NCBI RefSeq assembly: GCF_017794965.1
Contig: NZ_CP051240.1
Location: 2,108,001 to 2,172,000 of the forward strand
Origin: Alcanivorax sp.
GTDB lineage: Bacteria; Pseudomonadota; Gammaproteobacteria; Pseudomonadales; Alcanivoracaceae
Length of the DNA stretch: 64,000 nt
Direction of reading: 5' to 3'
Positions 1-10,000 of the stretch are shown one piece after another (the stretch's first letter is position 1; each line of letters opens with the position of its first letter). Made by a program: the position numbers and the translations under genes. The notes beneath the pieces are model-generated. The model was not told where the DNA came from, made no database searches, and saw only the letters and a list, made by a program, of their open reading frames with translations.

Positions 1-512
1 GTTTCACCATGCTCGTAGAAGCCCAGACCCGCCACGGTGTTGGCGTCCGGCTCCAGCGCCAGGAAACCGTACAGGGTGGACCACAGACCATAACCGTGAA
101 CCGGCAAAATGATACGGCTCAGCTCGCCGTCGTCGCCACGGGCCAGGTAGACCTCAGCCACCTTGGCCTGGTTCTTGATGCCAGCGATATCCACATCACC
201 TTCCAGACGCTCGGACTGGGCCGGGTCTTTGGCAGCGGTGCGCTGGTCATAGCTTTCCGGCATCTCAACGTAATTGCCGCTATCGATGTCGACAAACATG
301 CGCTCGATGGACTGGAACTGCTCGTTCACATCCTGGCTCGCATCGTACATGCCTGCCGCGAGCAGGATGTTCATGCGCTTGTCGATCAGCTTGTTCTCGT
401 TCTGAACCGGGCGCAGGCTTACGGCAGCGGTAGCAACCACCACACCGCAGACCACACACACCAGGAAGGCAACCAGCAGTGTCTTGCTGACGCTTTCGTT
501 ATTTCCAGCCAT
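1..512 (-). CDS. nqrC: Na+-translocating NADH:quinone reductase subunit C (3' part missing)
   Basis: This is the N-terminal part of NqrC; the gene runs off the left end of the window. Reading the minus strand from ATG 512-510 gives a start MAGNNESVSKTLL followed by a hydrophobic membrane anchor (about residues 11-32), then a periplasmic-type domain containing a GYGLWS segment. The family carries a covalent FMN on a Thr in its C-terminal half, which lies outside the window. The start codon shares one base with the nqrB stop (TAATG), so translation is probably coupled. It is the third gene of the nqrABC run and is very likely followed by nqrDEF. Confidence 0.95.
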   Translation of the reverse strand, partial: MAGNNESVSKTLLVAFLVCVVCGVVVATAAVSLRPVQNENKLIDKRMNILLAAGMYDASQDVNEQFQSIERMFVDIDSGNYVEMPESYDQRTAAKDPAQSERLEGDVDIAGIKNQAKVAEVYLARGDDGELSRIILPVHGYGLWSTLYGFLALEPDANTVAGLGFYEHGE

Positions 513-1771
513 TACACTTCTCCCCCGGTACGACGCAGACGACGGCGAATGTTTGCCTGAGTGACAAAGTAGTCAATCAGCGGCGCACACAGGTTACCGA
601 ACAGGATTGCCAGCATGATGCCTTCCGGGAAGGCCGGGTTGATTACCCGGATCAGGACAGTCATCACACCAATCAGGGCACCAAAAATGTACTTGCCGGT
701 ATTGGTCATGGACGCAGACACCGGGTCAGTGGCCATGAAGATCATGCCGAAGGCGAAACCACCCACGGTCAGGTGCCAGTACCAGGGCATGTCGAACATG
801 AAGTTGGTCTCGGAGCCCACCGCGTTGAAGATGGCAGACATGCCCACCATGCCCAGGAATACGCCCAGTACGATTCGCCAGGAGGCGATCTTGGTAAGCA
901 GCAGCGCCGCACCACCGATCAGGATGGCCAGGGTAGAAGTCTCACCGATGCTGCCCTGGATGTTGCCCAGGAAGGTGTTCATCCACGCCAGGCTGGAGGT
1001 CGCCGCCGCGGCGCCTTCCGTCAGGGCATTGGCCGCCAGACCCACGGAGTAGTCCAGGTTGCCGGAGGCCGCCAGGGACAGGGAGGTCGCGCCGGAGAAA
1101 TTGTCCACGGCGGTCCATACCGCATCACCGGACATCTGCGCCGGATAGGCAAAGTACAGGAACGCACGGCCGACCAGTGCCGGGTTGAGGAAGTTCTTGC
1201 CGGTACCACCGAACACTTCCTTGCCGATCACCACACCGAAAGAGATCCCCAGGAACACCTGCCACAGCGGAATCGCCGGCGGCAGAATCAGGGTGAACAG
1301 GATACCAGTGACAAAGAAGCCTTCATTCACTTCATGGCCACGCTTCCAGGCAAACAGGCCTTCCCAGATGAAGCCACCAATGTAGACGGTCAACAGGATC
1401 GGCACGTAATACACTGCACCGTGGAGCACGTTGGCCCACAGGCTGGCCGGATCAAAACCGGTCAGCGCAGCCACCAGGTCACTGCGCCAGCCGGGGATGG
1501 CACTGTAACCCATCTCGGCGATCTGCATGTTGGCCTGGTAACCGGTGTTCCACAGACCAAACAGGATGGCCGGGAAGGTACAGAACCACACCGTCATCAT
1601 GATGCGCTTCAGGTCGAGGCCATCACGTACGTGAGCGCCGGTCCGGGTCACGGAATCCGGGCTGTACAGCATGGTGTCGAACATTTCGTAGAAGGTGTAG
1701 TACTTCTCGAACTTGCCGCCCTCATGGAAATGCGGGGCAATGTTCTTGTCCAGATAACTTCTCAAGCCCAT
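512..1771 (-). CDS. nqrB: Na+-translocating NADH:quinone reductase subunit B
   Basis: NqrB is the large integral-membrane subunit of the sodium-pumping NADH:ubiquinone oxidoreductase, the primary Na+ pump of many marine bacteria. The 419-residue product has many hydrophobic segments. Its SGAT motif (residues 226-229) is the known site of covalent FMN attachment, with Thr229 as the acceptor. The length is normal for the family. The start lies 2 bp after the nqrA stop, and the stop overlaps the nqrC start by one base, so nqrA, nqrB and nqrC form a tight operon. Confidence 0.97.
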   Translation of the reverse strand: MGLRSYLDKNIAPHFHEGGKFEKYYTFYEMFDTMLYSPDSVTRTGAHVRDGLDLKRIMMTVWFCTFPAILFGLWNTGYQANMQIAEMGYSAIPGWRSDLVAALTGFDPASLWANVLHGAVYYVPILLTVYIGGFIWEGLFAWKRGHEVNEGFFVTGILFTLILPPAIPLWQVFLGISFGVVIGKEVFGGTGKNFLNPALVGRAFLYFAYPAQMSGDAVWTAVDNFSGATSLSLAASGNLDYSVGLAANALTEGAAAATSSLAWMNTFLGNIQGSIGETSTLAILIGGAALLLTKIASWRIVLGVFLGMVGMSAIFNAVGSETNFMFDMPWYWHLTVGGFAFGMIFMATDPVSASMTNTGKYIFGALIGVMTVLIRVINPAFPEGIMLAILFGNLCAPLIDYFVTQANIRRRLRRTGGEV

Positions 1772-1773
1772 GC

Positions 1774-3120
1774 TCAGCCCTCCGCTTCAATGGTGGTGAG
1801 GTTGTCGCGCAGGATCGGACCGTATTCATACTTGCCCGGGCACACAAAGGTACACAGGGCCAGGTCTTCTTCCAGCAACTCCAGCGCGCCCAGCGCAGTA
1901 GCCGAATCAGTGTCACCCACAATCAGTGCACGCAGCAGCTGGGTCGGCAGCACATCCAGTGGCATCACTTCTTCGTAGGCACCCACGGGCACCATGGCAC
2001 GCTCGGAGCCATTGGTGGTGGTGGTAAAGTTGAAGCGCTTGCCAGGCATCAGCTTGGACAGATAGATATTCATCAGCGAGAAGCGGTTGATACCGGGTGA
2101 AATGTAACCCAGCAGCTCACGCTCATGTCCCTCACGCAGGGCCGTCAGCTGATTGGCAGTGCGGTTCAGCCATGCCAGCGGACCACGGGCGTTGTGGCCG
2201 TTGAGTGCAGACCCGGAAATCAGGCGGTTATCGCCGCTTTTCAGCTCACCCTGGGTGAAATCTTCCACGCTGGCGCCCACGCGGGTACGCAGCAGACGCG
2301 GCGTCTTGGCCTGGGGGCCACACAGGGCAACCACACGCTCGCTGGAAATTTTACCGGTAGTAAACAGGTTGCCGATGGCAATCACGTCCTGGTAGCCCAC
2401 AGACCAGACGGTCTTCTTCATGCTGACCGGGTCCAGGAAGTGGATCTGGGTACCCACGTTGCCAGCCGGGTGCTTGCCCGCGAAGGTTTCTTCGCGCACC
2501 TGGCCACCCGCGAAACTGGGCAGGTCCGTCTTGGGACCACGGCAGACCCACACCGGCCCGTCGGTAAGACGGCTCAGCACGGTGAGGCCGGCACGGAAGG
2601 CCTGTTCGTTTTCCTTGATCACCACGGCCGGCTCCATCGCCAGCGGGTTGGTGTCGAGAATGGAAACGAAAATGGAATTGGGGGTGGTTTCCAGTGCTGG
2701 CACCTTGCCAAACGGGCGAGTACGCAGCAGGGTCCACTCACCGGAATCCACCAGCTGCTGTTGGACGGCAGCCCGGTCAAGGCCGGACAGCTGATCAGCA
2801 CTGTAGGAGGTAAAGGTGACTTCTTCTTCCTGGTCGGCTACTTCAATCACCACCGATTGAAGAACGCGTTTGTGACCGCGATTTACCGCAGTCACCTTGC
2901 CCGCCGCAGGAGCGGTGTATTTCACACCCTCGGTTTTCTTGTCTGAGAAGAGCAACTGGCCTTTCTTGACCACGTCACCTTCGCGGACTTCCATGGTGGG
3001 CTTCATACCCACATAGTCACCGCCGAGCACGGCAACAGAACGAACCTGATGACCTTCCTCAATCTCCTGGCGCGGTGCACCAGTGATGGGCAGATCCAGG
3101 CCCTTCCTGACTTTAATCAT
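1774..3120 (-). CDS. nqrA: Na+-translocating NADH:quinone reductase subunit A
   Basis: NqrA is the cytoplasmic, quinone-binding subunit of Na+-NQR. The 448-residue product begins MIKVRKGLDLPITGAP, the typical NqrA N-terminus, and has the usual length with no predicted membrane span. It is the first gene of the operon. A clean -10 hexamer (TATAAT on the minus strand, 3260-3255) lies about 135 bp upstream. On the upstream side is the convergent-facing end of gap with its own terminator, so nqr transcription appears independent of gap. Confidence 0.97.
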   Translation of the reverse strand: MIKVRKGLDLPITGAPRQEIEEGHQVRSVAVLGGDYVGMKPTMEVREGDVVKKGQLLFSDKKTEGVKYTAPAAGKVTAVNRGHKRVLQSVVIEVADQEEEVTFTSYSADQLSGLDRAAVQQQLVDSGEWTLLRTRPFGKVPALETTPNSIFVSILDTNPLAMEPAVVIKENEQAFRAGLTVLSRLTDGPVWVCRGPKTDLPSFAGGQVREETFAGKHPAGNVGTQIHFLDPVSMKKTVWSVGYQDVIAIGNLFTTGKISSERVVALCGPQAKTPRLLRTRVGASVEDFTQGELKSGDNRLISGSALNGHNARGPLAWLNRTANQLTALREGHERELLGYISPGINRFSLMNIYLSKLMPGKRFNFTTTTNGSERAMVPVGAYEEVMPLDVLPTQLLRALIVGDTDSATALGALELLEEDLALCTFVCPGKYEYGPILRDNLTTIEAEG

Positions 3121-3254
3121 AGTTACTCGCCCACGTTGCGTGTTGCTGAAGTCGAGGCAAATCTCCAGAAATCACCCTGAAAACGGGCAATTGCCGGGGA
3201 TTCACGCAAAATCCGGAATTTGCACTTGGGAACCAGCCATAGCTGGCGGCGCAC

Positions 3255-3283
3255 ATTATAAAGACGCGACTGCATATTCGCCA
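3255..3283 (-). promoter_or_regulatory. Probable sigma-70 promoter of nqrABC
   Basis: On the minus strand a perfect TATAAT lies at 3260-3255. Seventeen bases further upstream is a weak -35 (TGGCGA, 3283-3278). It is the only good -10 between the gap terminator and nqrA. The rest of 3121-3363 shows no gene. Confidence 0.5.
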
Positions 3284-3363
3284 GAGGCTTGGGCACCGAC
3301 TTTTGTCGCACCGCACCAACTATGCGCACCCAGTGTGCACGCTTTTGACGCCTTTCGGCAGCC

Positions 3364-3389
3364 GAAAAAAAGCCCGCATGAGTGCGGGC
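3364..3389 (-). terminator. Rho-independent terminator of gap
   Basis: The minus-strand hairpin GCCCGCA-CTCA-TGCGGGC (3389-3372) is followed by a run of seven T. It begins about 20 bp downstream of the gap stop codon and separates gap from nqrA. Confidence 0.85.
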
Positions 3390-3407
3390 CCTTTTCGCAG
3401 GTCAGGA

Positions 3408-4847
3408 TCAGTCCTTCGGATACTGCGGGAATTCCACCCCGGAGATCTGCTGAAGGATACGCAGCACCTGACAGCTGTAACCGAACTCGTTGTCGTACCA
3501 GACATACAGTACGCAATGGCGCCCGTTGACAATGGTAGCCTCGGCATCAATCACGGAAGCGTGACGAGAGCCGACGAAATCGGTGGATACCGCATCCGGG
3601 CTGCTCACGAAGTCCACCTGGCGCTGCAGCGGAGAGTGCAGGCTCACCCAGCGCAGGTACTCGTTCAGCTCTTCCAGGGTGGTTTCCTTCTCCAGAGTCA
3701 GGTTCAGGATCGCCATGGAGACGTTCGGGGTAGGCACGCGGATGGAGTTACCAGTCAGCTTGCCCGCCAGGGACGGCAGCGCCTTGGCAGCTGCGGTCGC
3801 AGCACCGGTTTCGGTCAGCACCATGTTCAGCGGTGCGGCACGACCACGACGGGGGCCCTTGTGGAAGTTATCCAGCAGGTTCTGGTCGTTGGTGTAGGAG
3901 TGAACGGTCTCAACGTGACCGAACTCGATACCGAACTTGTCTTCCAGCGCCTTCAGCGGGGGCACGATGGCGTTGGTGGTACAGCTGGCCGCAGAGATGA
4001 TCTTGTCACCGTCTTCGATGATATTGTTGTTCACACCGTGAACAATGTTTTTCATATCACCTTTGCCCGGCGCAGTCAGCATCACGCGGGACACACCCGG
4101 ACGGTTCAGATGCTGGGTCAGGCCGTCAACATCACGCCATTTACCGGTGTTGTCGATCACCACGGCGTTGTTGATGCCGTACTGGGTGTAATCGATGGTG
4201 TTCGGATCGTTGGCGTAGATCACCTTGATGAAGTTGCCGTTGGCAATGATGGCATTTTCTTCTTCATCCACGGCGATGGTGCCGGCGAACGGGCCGTGCA
4301 CGGAGTCACGACGCAGCAGGCTGGCACGCTTTTGCAGGTCACCCTTGCCGGATTCACGTACCACGATGGCTTTCAGACGCAGACCATTACCGGAACCGAC
4401 CTTTTCGATCAGAAGACGAGCCAGGATACGGCCGATACGGCCAAAACCGTACAGCACCACATCGGTGGGCTCGGGGGTGGCAGCCTTGTTGCTGGTGGCG
4501 TCGGACAGCTCGGCGCGCACGTACTCTTCAACGGACAGGCCGCGGTTGTCTTTCTTGTACTCCACCGCCAGCTTGCCGATATCAATGCGGCAAGGGCCCA
4601 GGTCCAGCTTGGCCACTTCCTGCAGGATCGGGAAGGTGTCCACAACGGACAGCTCGGAATCTTCGATCTGCTTGACGAAGCGGTGTGCTTTCAGGATCTG
4701 GATAACAGACTTGTTGACCAGGGCGCGGCTGTAAACGGTGGTGGTCACGTTATTTTCGCGCTGCAGGCGGCCAATGACAGGAATCATGGCTTCTGCAATT
4801 TCTTCGCGGTTTTTCCAGCGGCCGAAATGGTCTTCCAGTTTGCTCAC
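3408..4847 (-). CDS. gap: Glyceraldehyde-3-phosphate dehydrogenase, long form with N-terminal extension
   Basis: GAPDH oxidatively phosphorylates glyceraldehyde-3-phosphate with NAD(P)+. The Rossmann motif GFGRIGR is at residues 134-140 and the catalytic Cys289 sits in SAASCTTNAI. The protein is 479 aa, against about 335 for the standard enzyme, because about 125 residues precede the dinucleotide fold. The same long form sits between nqr and mfd in Pseudomonas, so the extension is a family trait and not an artefact. The start is GTG (4847-4845), preceded by a GAGGGG stretch. The gene appears monocistronic, with its own terminator. Confidence 0.95.
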   Translation of the reverse strand: MSKLEDHFGRWKNREEIAEAMIPVIGRLQRENNVTTTVYSRALVNKSVIQILKAHRFVKQIEDSELSVVDTFPILQEVAKLDLGPCRIDIGKLAVEYKKDNRGLSVEEYVRAELSDATSNKAATPEPTDVVLYGFGRIGRILARLLIEKVGSGNGLRLKAIVVRESGKGDLQKRASLLRRDSVHGPFAGTIAVDEEENAIIANGNFIKVIYANDPNTIDYTQYGINNAVVIDNTGKWRDVDGLTQHLNRPGVSRVMLTAPGKGDMKNIVHGVNNNIIEDGDKIISAASCTTNAIVPPLKALEDKFGIEFGHVETVHSYTNDQNLLDNFHKGPRRGRAAPLNMVLTETGAATAAAKALPSLAGKLTGNSIRVPTPNVSMAILNLTLEKETTLEELNEYLRWVSLHSPLQRQVDFVSSPDAVSTDFVGSRHASVIDAEATIVNGRHCVLYVWYDNEFGYSCQVLRILQQISGVEFPQYPKD

Positions 4848-4989
4848 GGAGATGCCCCTCTCAGTTTGGGTTCAGGTGACGGAAACCGTTGGGTGGCTCT
4901 GCAGGGCCCGGCTTCACTGGTCACCAGCGGTGGAGTTTGGGGCGCGGATGATACCGCCAAACGGCGTATTTATCCACCCGGGAAGAGCC

Positions 4990-5155
4990 TGTTGGGACTT
5001 GCAAGTTACAAGTTTCAAGGCGCAAGGCGCGATGTGAGTCAAAACCCGCGTCCAGGCCCCTGCCCGCGCACAGGCGATAATGCGCGAAAAAATGCCCATT
5101 GCGGGCTGCTCCAGCCTTTATTCGCGTTGAAACCTGCAACTTGAAACTGGCTTCT
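4990..5155. repeat. Paired inverted heptamer arrays in the gap/UDG intergenic region (4848-5164)
   Basis: The left array (about 4997-5030) reads as 7-base steps of the type CAAGTTN, ending in GGCGCG. The right array (about 5124-5152) begins CGCGTTG and continues CAACTTG/AAACTGG, so it is the approximate reverse complement of the left one. The arms enclose about 95 bp with no recognisable gene. The right arm begins about 12 bp past the stop codon of the UDG-like gene. The rest of 4848-4990 must hold the gap promoter, but I see no clear hexamers. Confidence 0.6.
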
Positions 5156-5164
5156 CAGCGCCAC

Positions 5165-5761
5165 CTATCCAGACAATGCCATCTCAACCCTCTCACGCAA
5201 CACCGGCAGCACCGCTTCCTCGAACCAGGGACGCTGGCGCAGCCATAAACGATTACGGGGGCTGGGGTGCGGCAGGGGGAAGAAACCGTGCGCCAGTGCC
5301 TTTTGGTATTCCCACACGTTATCGGTGAGCGTCTTCCCCGGCGCTGGCAGGTACTGTGGCAGATAGTAGCGCTGGGCATACTGACCCACCAGCAGGGTCA
5401 GCTGCAGGTCCGGCAGTTCCGCCAGCAGCCGCTCATGCCAGAGAGGGGCACATTCCGGTCGCGGCGGCAGATCCCCGCCCTTGCCCCTGCCCGGATAACA
5501 GAACCCCATGGGAATGATGGCAATGCGGTTTTCATCGTAAAACGCATCCCGGTCAAGCTGGAGCCAGTCACGCAGCCGGTCGCCGGACGGGTCGTTCCAG
5601 GGGATGCCGGTATCATGAACCCGGGTGCCGGGTGCCTGGCCAACAATCAACAGCCGGGCCCCCTCACCCGCCCGCACCACCGGTCGGGGCCCCAGCGGCA
5701 GATGCGCTTCGCACAATCGGCAGGCGCTCACCTCCTCCAGCAGAGCAGGCAGGCGTTTCAT
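5165..5761 (-). CDS. Uracil-DNA glycosylase superfamily protein, family-4-like with four Cys
   Basis: This is a 198-aa member of the UDG superfamily. Motif 1 is GQAPG (41-45) and motif 2 is HPSPRN (165-170). Cys14, Cys17, Cys88 and Cys104 have the spacing of the 4Fe-4S ligands of family 4 enzymes. The classical family 4 motif 1 is GEAPG; here Gln42 replaces the acidic residue, so substrate range and activity cannot be assumed. The start overlaps the tesB stop by one base (TGATG), indicating coupled translation with tesB. It is probably a DNA repair protein or a related base-excision factor. Confidence 0.8.
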   Translation of the reverse strand: MKRLPALLEEVSACRLCEAHLPLGPRPVVRAGEGARLLIVGQAPGTRVHDTGIPWNDPSGDRLRDWLQLDRDAFYDENRIAIIPMGFCYPGRGKGGDLPPRPECAPLWHERLLAELPDLQLTLLVGQYAQRYYLPQYLPAPGKTLTDNVWEYQKALAHGFFPLPHPSPRNRLWLRQRPWFEEAVLPVLRERVEMALSG

Positions 5762-6636
5762 CAGGCCGGGCTGTCAGAGCGGTGCTGACGAATCAGACCT
5801 TCCTGGGCCACGGATGCGACCAGGGTGCCGTCCTGACGATAGATGGAACCGAAGTTCATCCCCCGGGAGCCTCCGGCGAACGGGCTGTCGCTGCGGTACA
5901 GCAGCCACTCGTCAATGCGGAAGTCATTGTGGAACCACATGGCATGGTCAATGCTGGCGCACTGGGTGTTGGCCTGCCAGAAGTTCATGCCATGGGGCAG
6001 CATGGCGGTGCCCATCAGGCCGAAGTCGGAACAGTACGCCAGCAATGCCCGGTGCATAGCCGGGTTCACATCAACGGTATCGACCACCTTGAACCACACT
6101 TCCCGCACCGGCGCCTTGGGCTCGGAGGAAATGGGATCCAGTGGCGTAACAGGACGAAACTCCACCGGCCGCTCGGTGAGGAAGTCCTTGCGGTATTGTT
6201 CAGGCAGACGCTCCACCAGCTTCATGCGAATGGCGCGATCCGTATCCAGGGTCTCAGGATCCGGCACCTCGGGCATGGTGGCCTGGTGCGACGCCCCCTC
6301 TTCTACCACCTGGTAGGACGCGGCAAGAGAAAAGATCGGGCGCCCATGCTGGATCGCCTTCACCCTGCGAGTGGTGAAACTCTTGCCGTCACGGATGCGC
6401 TCCAGGTCATAAACGATGGGCACATTGAAGTCCCCGGGACGCAGGAAGTAGGCATGCAGCGAGTGCACCGGCCGCTCCTCCGGCACTGTCAGTGATGCCG
6501 CCAGCAGTGCCTGACCAGCCACCAACCCCCCGAACACACTGCGTTGACCATTGGCCTGGGTCTGGCCGCGGAACAGGTTGTCTTCAAGCTGCTCCAGATC
6601 AAACAAATTCAGAAGCTCCTTCACCGGTGCTTTCAT
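5761..6636 (-). CDS. tesB: Acyl-CoA thioesterase II
   Basis: TesB hydrolyses medium- and long-chain acyl-CoA to free fatty acid and CoA. The 291-aa double hot-dog protein aligns with E. coli TesB without shifts: Asp204 (YCSDF) and Gln278 (VAQEG) are in place, and Ser228 stands where E. coli has Thr228. The conserved IDHAMWFH segment follows at 229-236. It is the first gene of a two-gene unit with the UDG-like gene. In an alkane-degrading host it may help relieve acyl-CoA overload; that is an inference. Confidence 0.93.
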   Translation of the reverse strand: MKAPVKELLNLFDLEQLEDNLFRGQTQANGQRSVFGGLVAGQALLAASLTVPEERPVHSLHAYFLRPGDFNVPIVYDLERIRDGKSFTTRRVKAIQHGRPIFSLAASYQVVEEGASHQATMPEVPDPETLDTDRAIRMKLVERLPEQYRKDFLTERPVEFRPVTPLDPISSEPKAPVREVWFKVVDTVDVNPAMHRALLAYCSDFGLMGTAMLPHGMNFWQANTQCASIDHAMWFHNDFRIDEWLLYRSDSPFAGGSRGMNFGSIYRQDGTLVASVAQEGLIRQHRSDSPA

Positions 6637-6750
6637 AGTTCACCCTCAGCGCAAAGCAAAGGAACATGGTAACGCCAAAATCAGCACGATGTTCAGTCAT
6701 GCCGGGACGAATGTCAGAAGCGGCCAGTAACGAGTCGCAACTGACCCGGT

Positions 6751-6933
6751 GAAGGTGCAAGCTGCAAGCTGCAAGCTGCAACACGACCACTGACCCGATG
6801 CCACACGTCAAACGCTGGAGCCGCGCCGCAACGATGGCCGCGACGTCTACACCCCGTAACAGCGCGGAGCACCACCTTTTGATCCAATCCCCGGCACATC
6901 CTCGTGTTGTAGCTTGTAGCTTGAAGCTTGTCC
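6751..6933. repeat. Paired inverted GCAAGCT heptamer arrays between tesB and mfd
   Basis: The left array 6751-6786 is GCAAGCT repeated three times and ending GCAACACGA. The right array 6902-6933 is TCGTGTTG followed by TAGCTTG/TAGCTTG/AAGCTTG. The arms are reverse complements at nearly every position, including the non-repeated CAACACGA end; the differences fall mainly at the same variable position of each heptamer. They enclose 115 bp with no convincing gene. The remaining 6934-7018 should contain the mfd promoter, where TACAAT at 6962-6967 is a possible -10. Confidence 0.75.
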
Positions 6934-7018
6934 CTCCATGGCCCCTTGACGCCCACACCGCTACAATACGCCGCCTCAAGCACACGCTAATGACCGTAGA
7001 CGGCAGGAACCGGGCTGA

Positions 7019-10000
7019 ATGAAGTTACTCCCCGACAGCAATCTCTTCCCCAGTGGACGTGAACACTTCAAGGACTGGTCCGGTCTCGACGCCGGCAGTA
7101 TGGCCGCCGTACTGGCCGAGCTGGCCCGCAGCGAAGACCACCTCTTTGTGGTGCTGGCCCCGAATACCGGCCGCGCCCAGCAGATCGCCGACTCGCTGAG
7201 CTTCTACCTCACCGGCAGTGACACCTCAGTCATGCTGTTCCCGGATTGGGAGACCCTGCCCTACGATCATTTCAGCCCCCATCAGGACATCGTCAGTGAC
7301 CGTATCCGGGTACTGCACCAGCTGCCCACCACCCACAAGGGCATTCTGGTGGTGCCGGTCAACACCCTGATGCAGCGGCTGGCACCGCCGCTGCACATCA
7401 CCGGCAACAGCTTCCTGCTCAAGGTCGGCGATGTGTTCGACATGGAGGCCACCCGGGAACGGCTGGTGGCCTGCGGCTACCGCCAGCGTGACAACGTTTA
7501 TGAGCACGGCGAATTTGCCGTACGTGGCGCCATCATGGATATCTATCCCATGGGCGCACCGCAGCCATTCCGCATCGAGCTGTTCGATGACGAGATCGAG
7601 TCCCTGCGCCTGTTCGAAGCGGAAAGCCAACGCTCCACCGGCAAGGTGGAAGATATCACCCTGTTGCCCGCTGCCGAATTCCCGCTCAGCGCCGAGGGCA
7701 TTGCCCGTTTCCGCAGCAATTTCCGCGACACCTTCGACGTGGACACCCGCCATGTGCCGCTCTATCAGGATGTGACCGACGGCCTGGCCGCCCCCGGGCT
7801 GGAGTACTACCTGCCGCTGTTCTTCGAGCACATGGCTACCCTGTTCGATTACCTGCCAGAGGATGTGCGCCTGATCGAGCTGGCCGATTGCCAGCCCGCC
7901 ATCGAGCATTTCTGGGATGACGTGGAACAGCGCTACGAATCCCGCCGCCACGATATCCACCGTCCCATTCTGGCGCCCTGGCAGCTGTATCTGCGCCCGG
8001 AAGAGCTGGGTGCGGCCCTCAAGCAACACCCGCGGGCCCGTCAGAACGACAGTGACACAGCGCTCCAGTTTGATGTGGCTGCGATGCCGCCACTGACCGC
8101 GGACGTGCGCGCCAGCAATCCCCTGGCCCTGCTGCATACCTTCTCCGATGCCCACCCGGATACCCGCATCCTGATCTGTGCGGAAACCGCGGGGCGCCGG
8201 GAGGCCATGCTGGAACTGATGCAGAAGATCCACATCCAGCCGGTGATGAAGGAAAACTGGCCGGATTTTATCGCCGATCCTGCGCGCTGGAGCCTGACCC
8301 GCGGGGAACTGGATGCCGGCTTTTATGCGCCGGACCACCAGTTGCTGGTGGTCACCGAAAACGATCTTTACGGCGAGCGCGTTCTACAGCGTCGACGCCG
8401 CAAATCCAGCAGTGACGACGGCGCCGCTGAGCAGGCCTTCCGCTCCCTGGGCGAACTCACCGTGGGCTCCCCGGTGGTCCACCTTGAACATGGTGTGGGC
8501 CGCTATCTGGGCCTGACCCATATGGAAGTGGACCGCCAGCAGCACGAATTCCTGCTGCTGGAGTACGCCGGCGGCGACAAGCTTTACGTGCCGGTATCCT
8601 CCCTGCACCTGATCAGCCGCTATGGCGGTGGCGATACGGCTCCGCTCAACAAGCTGGGCACGGAACAGTGGAGCAAGGCGCGCCAGAAAGCGGCGGAGAA
8701 AATCCACGACGTGGCCGCCGAACTGCTCAACACCTATGCCCGTCGGGAAGCCCGCGAAGGCCGCCAGTTCGATGTGGACATGAGCGACTACGAGCGCTTC
8801 AGCGCCGGCTTCCCGTTCGAGGAAACCCCGGACCAGCAGGCCGCCATTGCCTCGGTCGTCACCGACATGCAATCCAGTCGCCCCATGGACCGGCTGGTGT
8901 GTGGCGACGTGGGCTTCGGCAAGACCGAAGTGGCCATGCGTGCCGCCTTTGTGGCAGTGGAGAACCAAACCCAGGTGGCGGTGCTGGTGCCCACCACCCT
9001 GCTCGCCCAGCAGCACTATGAATCCTTCACCGACCGTTTTGCCGACTGGCCGGTGAATATCGAAGTGCTGTCCCGTTTCCGCAGTGCCAAGGAAAAGACC
9101 CAGGTGCTGCAGCGGCTCAGCGAAGGCAAGGTGGACATTCTGGTGGGCACCCACCAGCTGTTGCAGGAAACCGTGGCCTTCGACAACCTGGGCCTGATCA
9201 TCGTGGACGAGGAACACCGCTTCGGGGTCCGCCACAAGGAGCGCCTCAAGCAGATGCGCGCCGAGTGCGACATCCTCACCCTTACTGCCACCCCGATCCC
9301 GCGGACCCTGAACATGGCCATGAGTGGCATGCGCGATATTTCCATCATCGCCACCCCGCCACAGAAACGCCTGTCGGTGAAGACCTTTGTGCAGCAACAC
9401 AACGACACCGCCATCAAGGAAGCCCTGCTTCGGGAGCTGCTCCGTGGTGGCCAGGTGTACTACCTGCACAACGACATCGACACCATGGAAAAGACCGCGG
9501 AGGACATCCGCAAGCTGGTGCCCGATGCTCGCGTCGGTATCGCCCATGGCCAGATGCGTGAGCGAGAACTGGAAGCGGTAATGAGCGACTTCTACCACCG
9601 TCGCTTCAACGTGCTGGTGTGTACCACTATCGTGGAAACCGGTATCGACGTCCCCAGCGCCAACACCATCATCATCGACCGCGCCGACAAGCTCGGTCTG
9701 GCCCAGCTGCACCAGCTGCGTGGCCGTGTCGGCCGCAGCCATCACCAGGCCTACGCCTACCTGATCACCCCCAGCCCCAAGGTGATGACCAAGGATGCCC
9801 TCAAGCGCCTGGAAGCCATCGAGCAGGCCACCGATCTGGGGGCCGGTTTCATGCTCGCCAGCCAGGATCTGGAGATCCGCGGTGCCGGCGAACTGCTGGG
9901 CGAAGAGCAGCACGGCAACATCGAAACCATCGGCTTCAGCCTGTACATGGAAATGCTGGAACAGGCCGTGGAAGCGCTCAAGCGCGGCGAACAGCCCGAT

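Noticed and set aside
3303..3529. Small open frames in the gap/nqrA interval.
   Set aside because: They cross the gap terminator and the gap 3' end and have no supporting start or domain.
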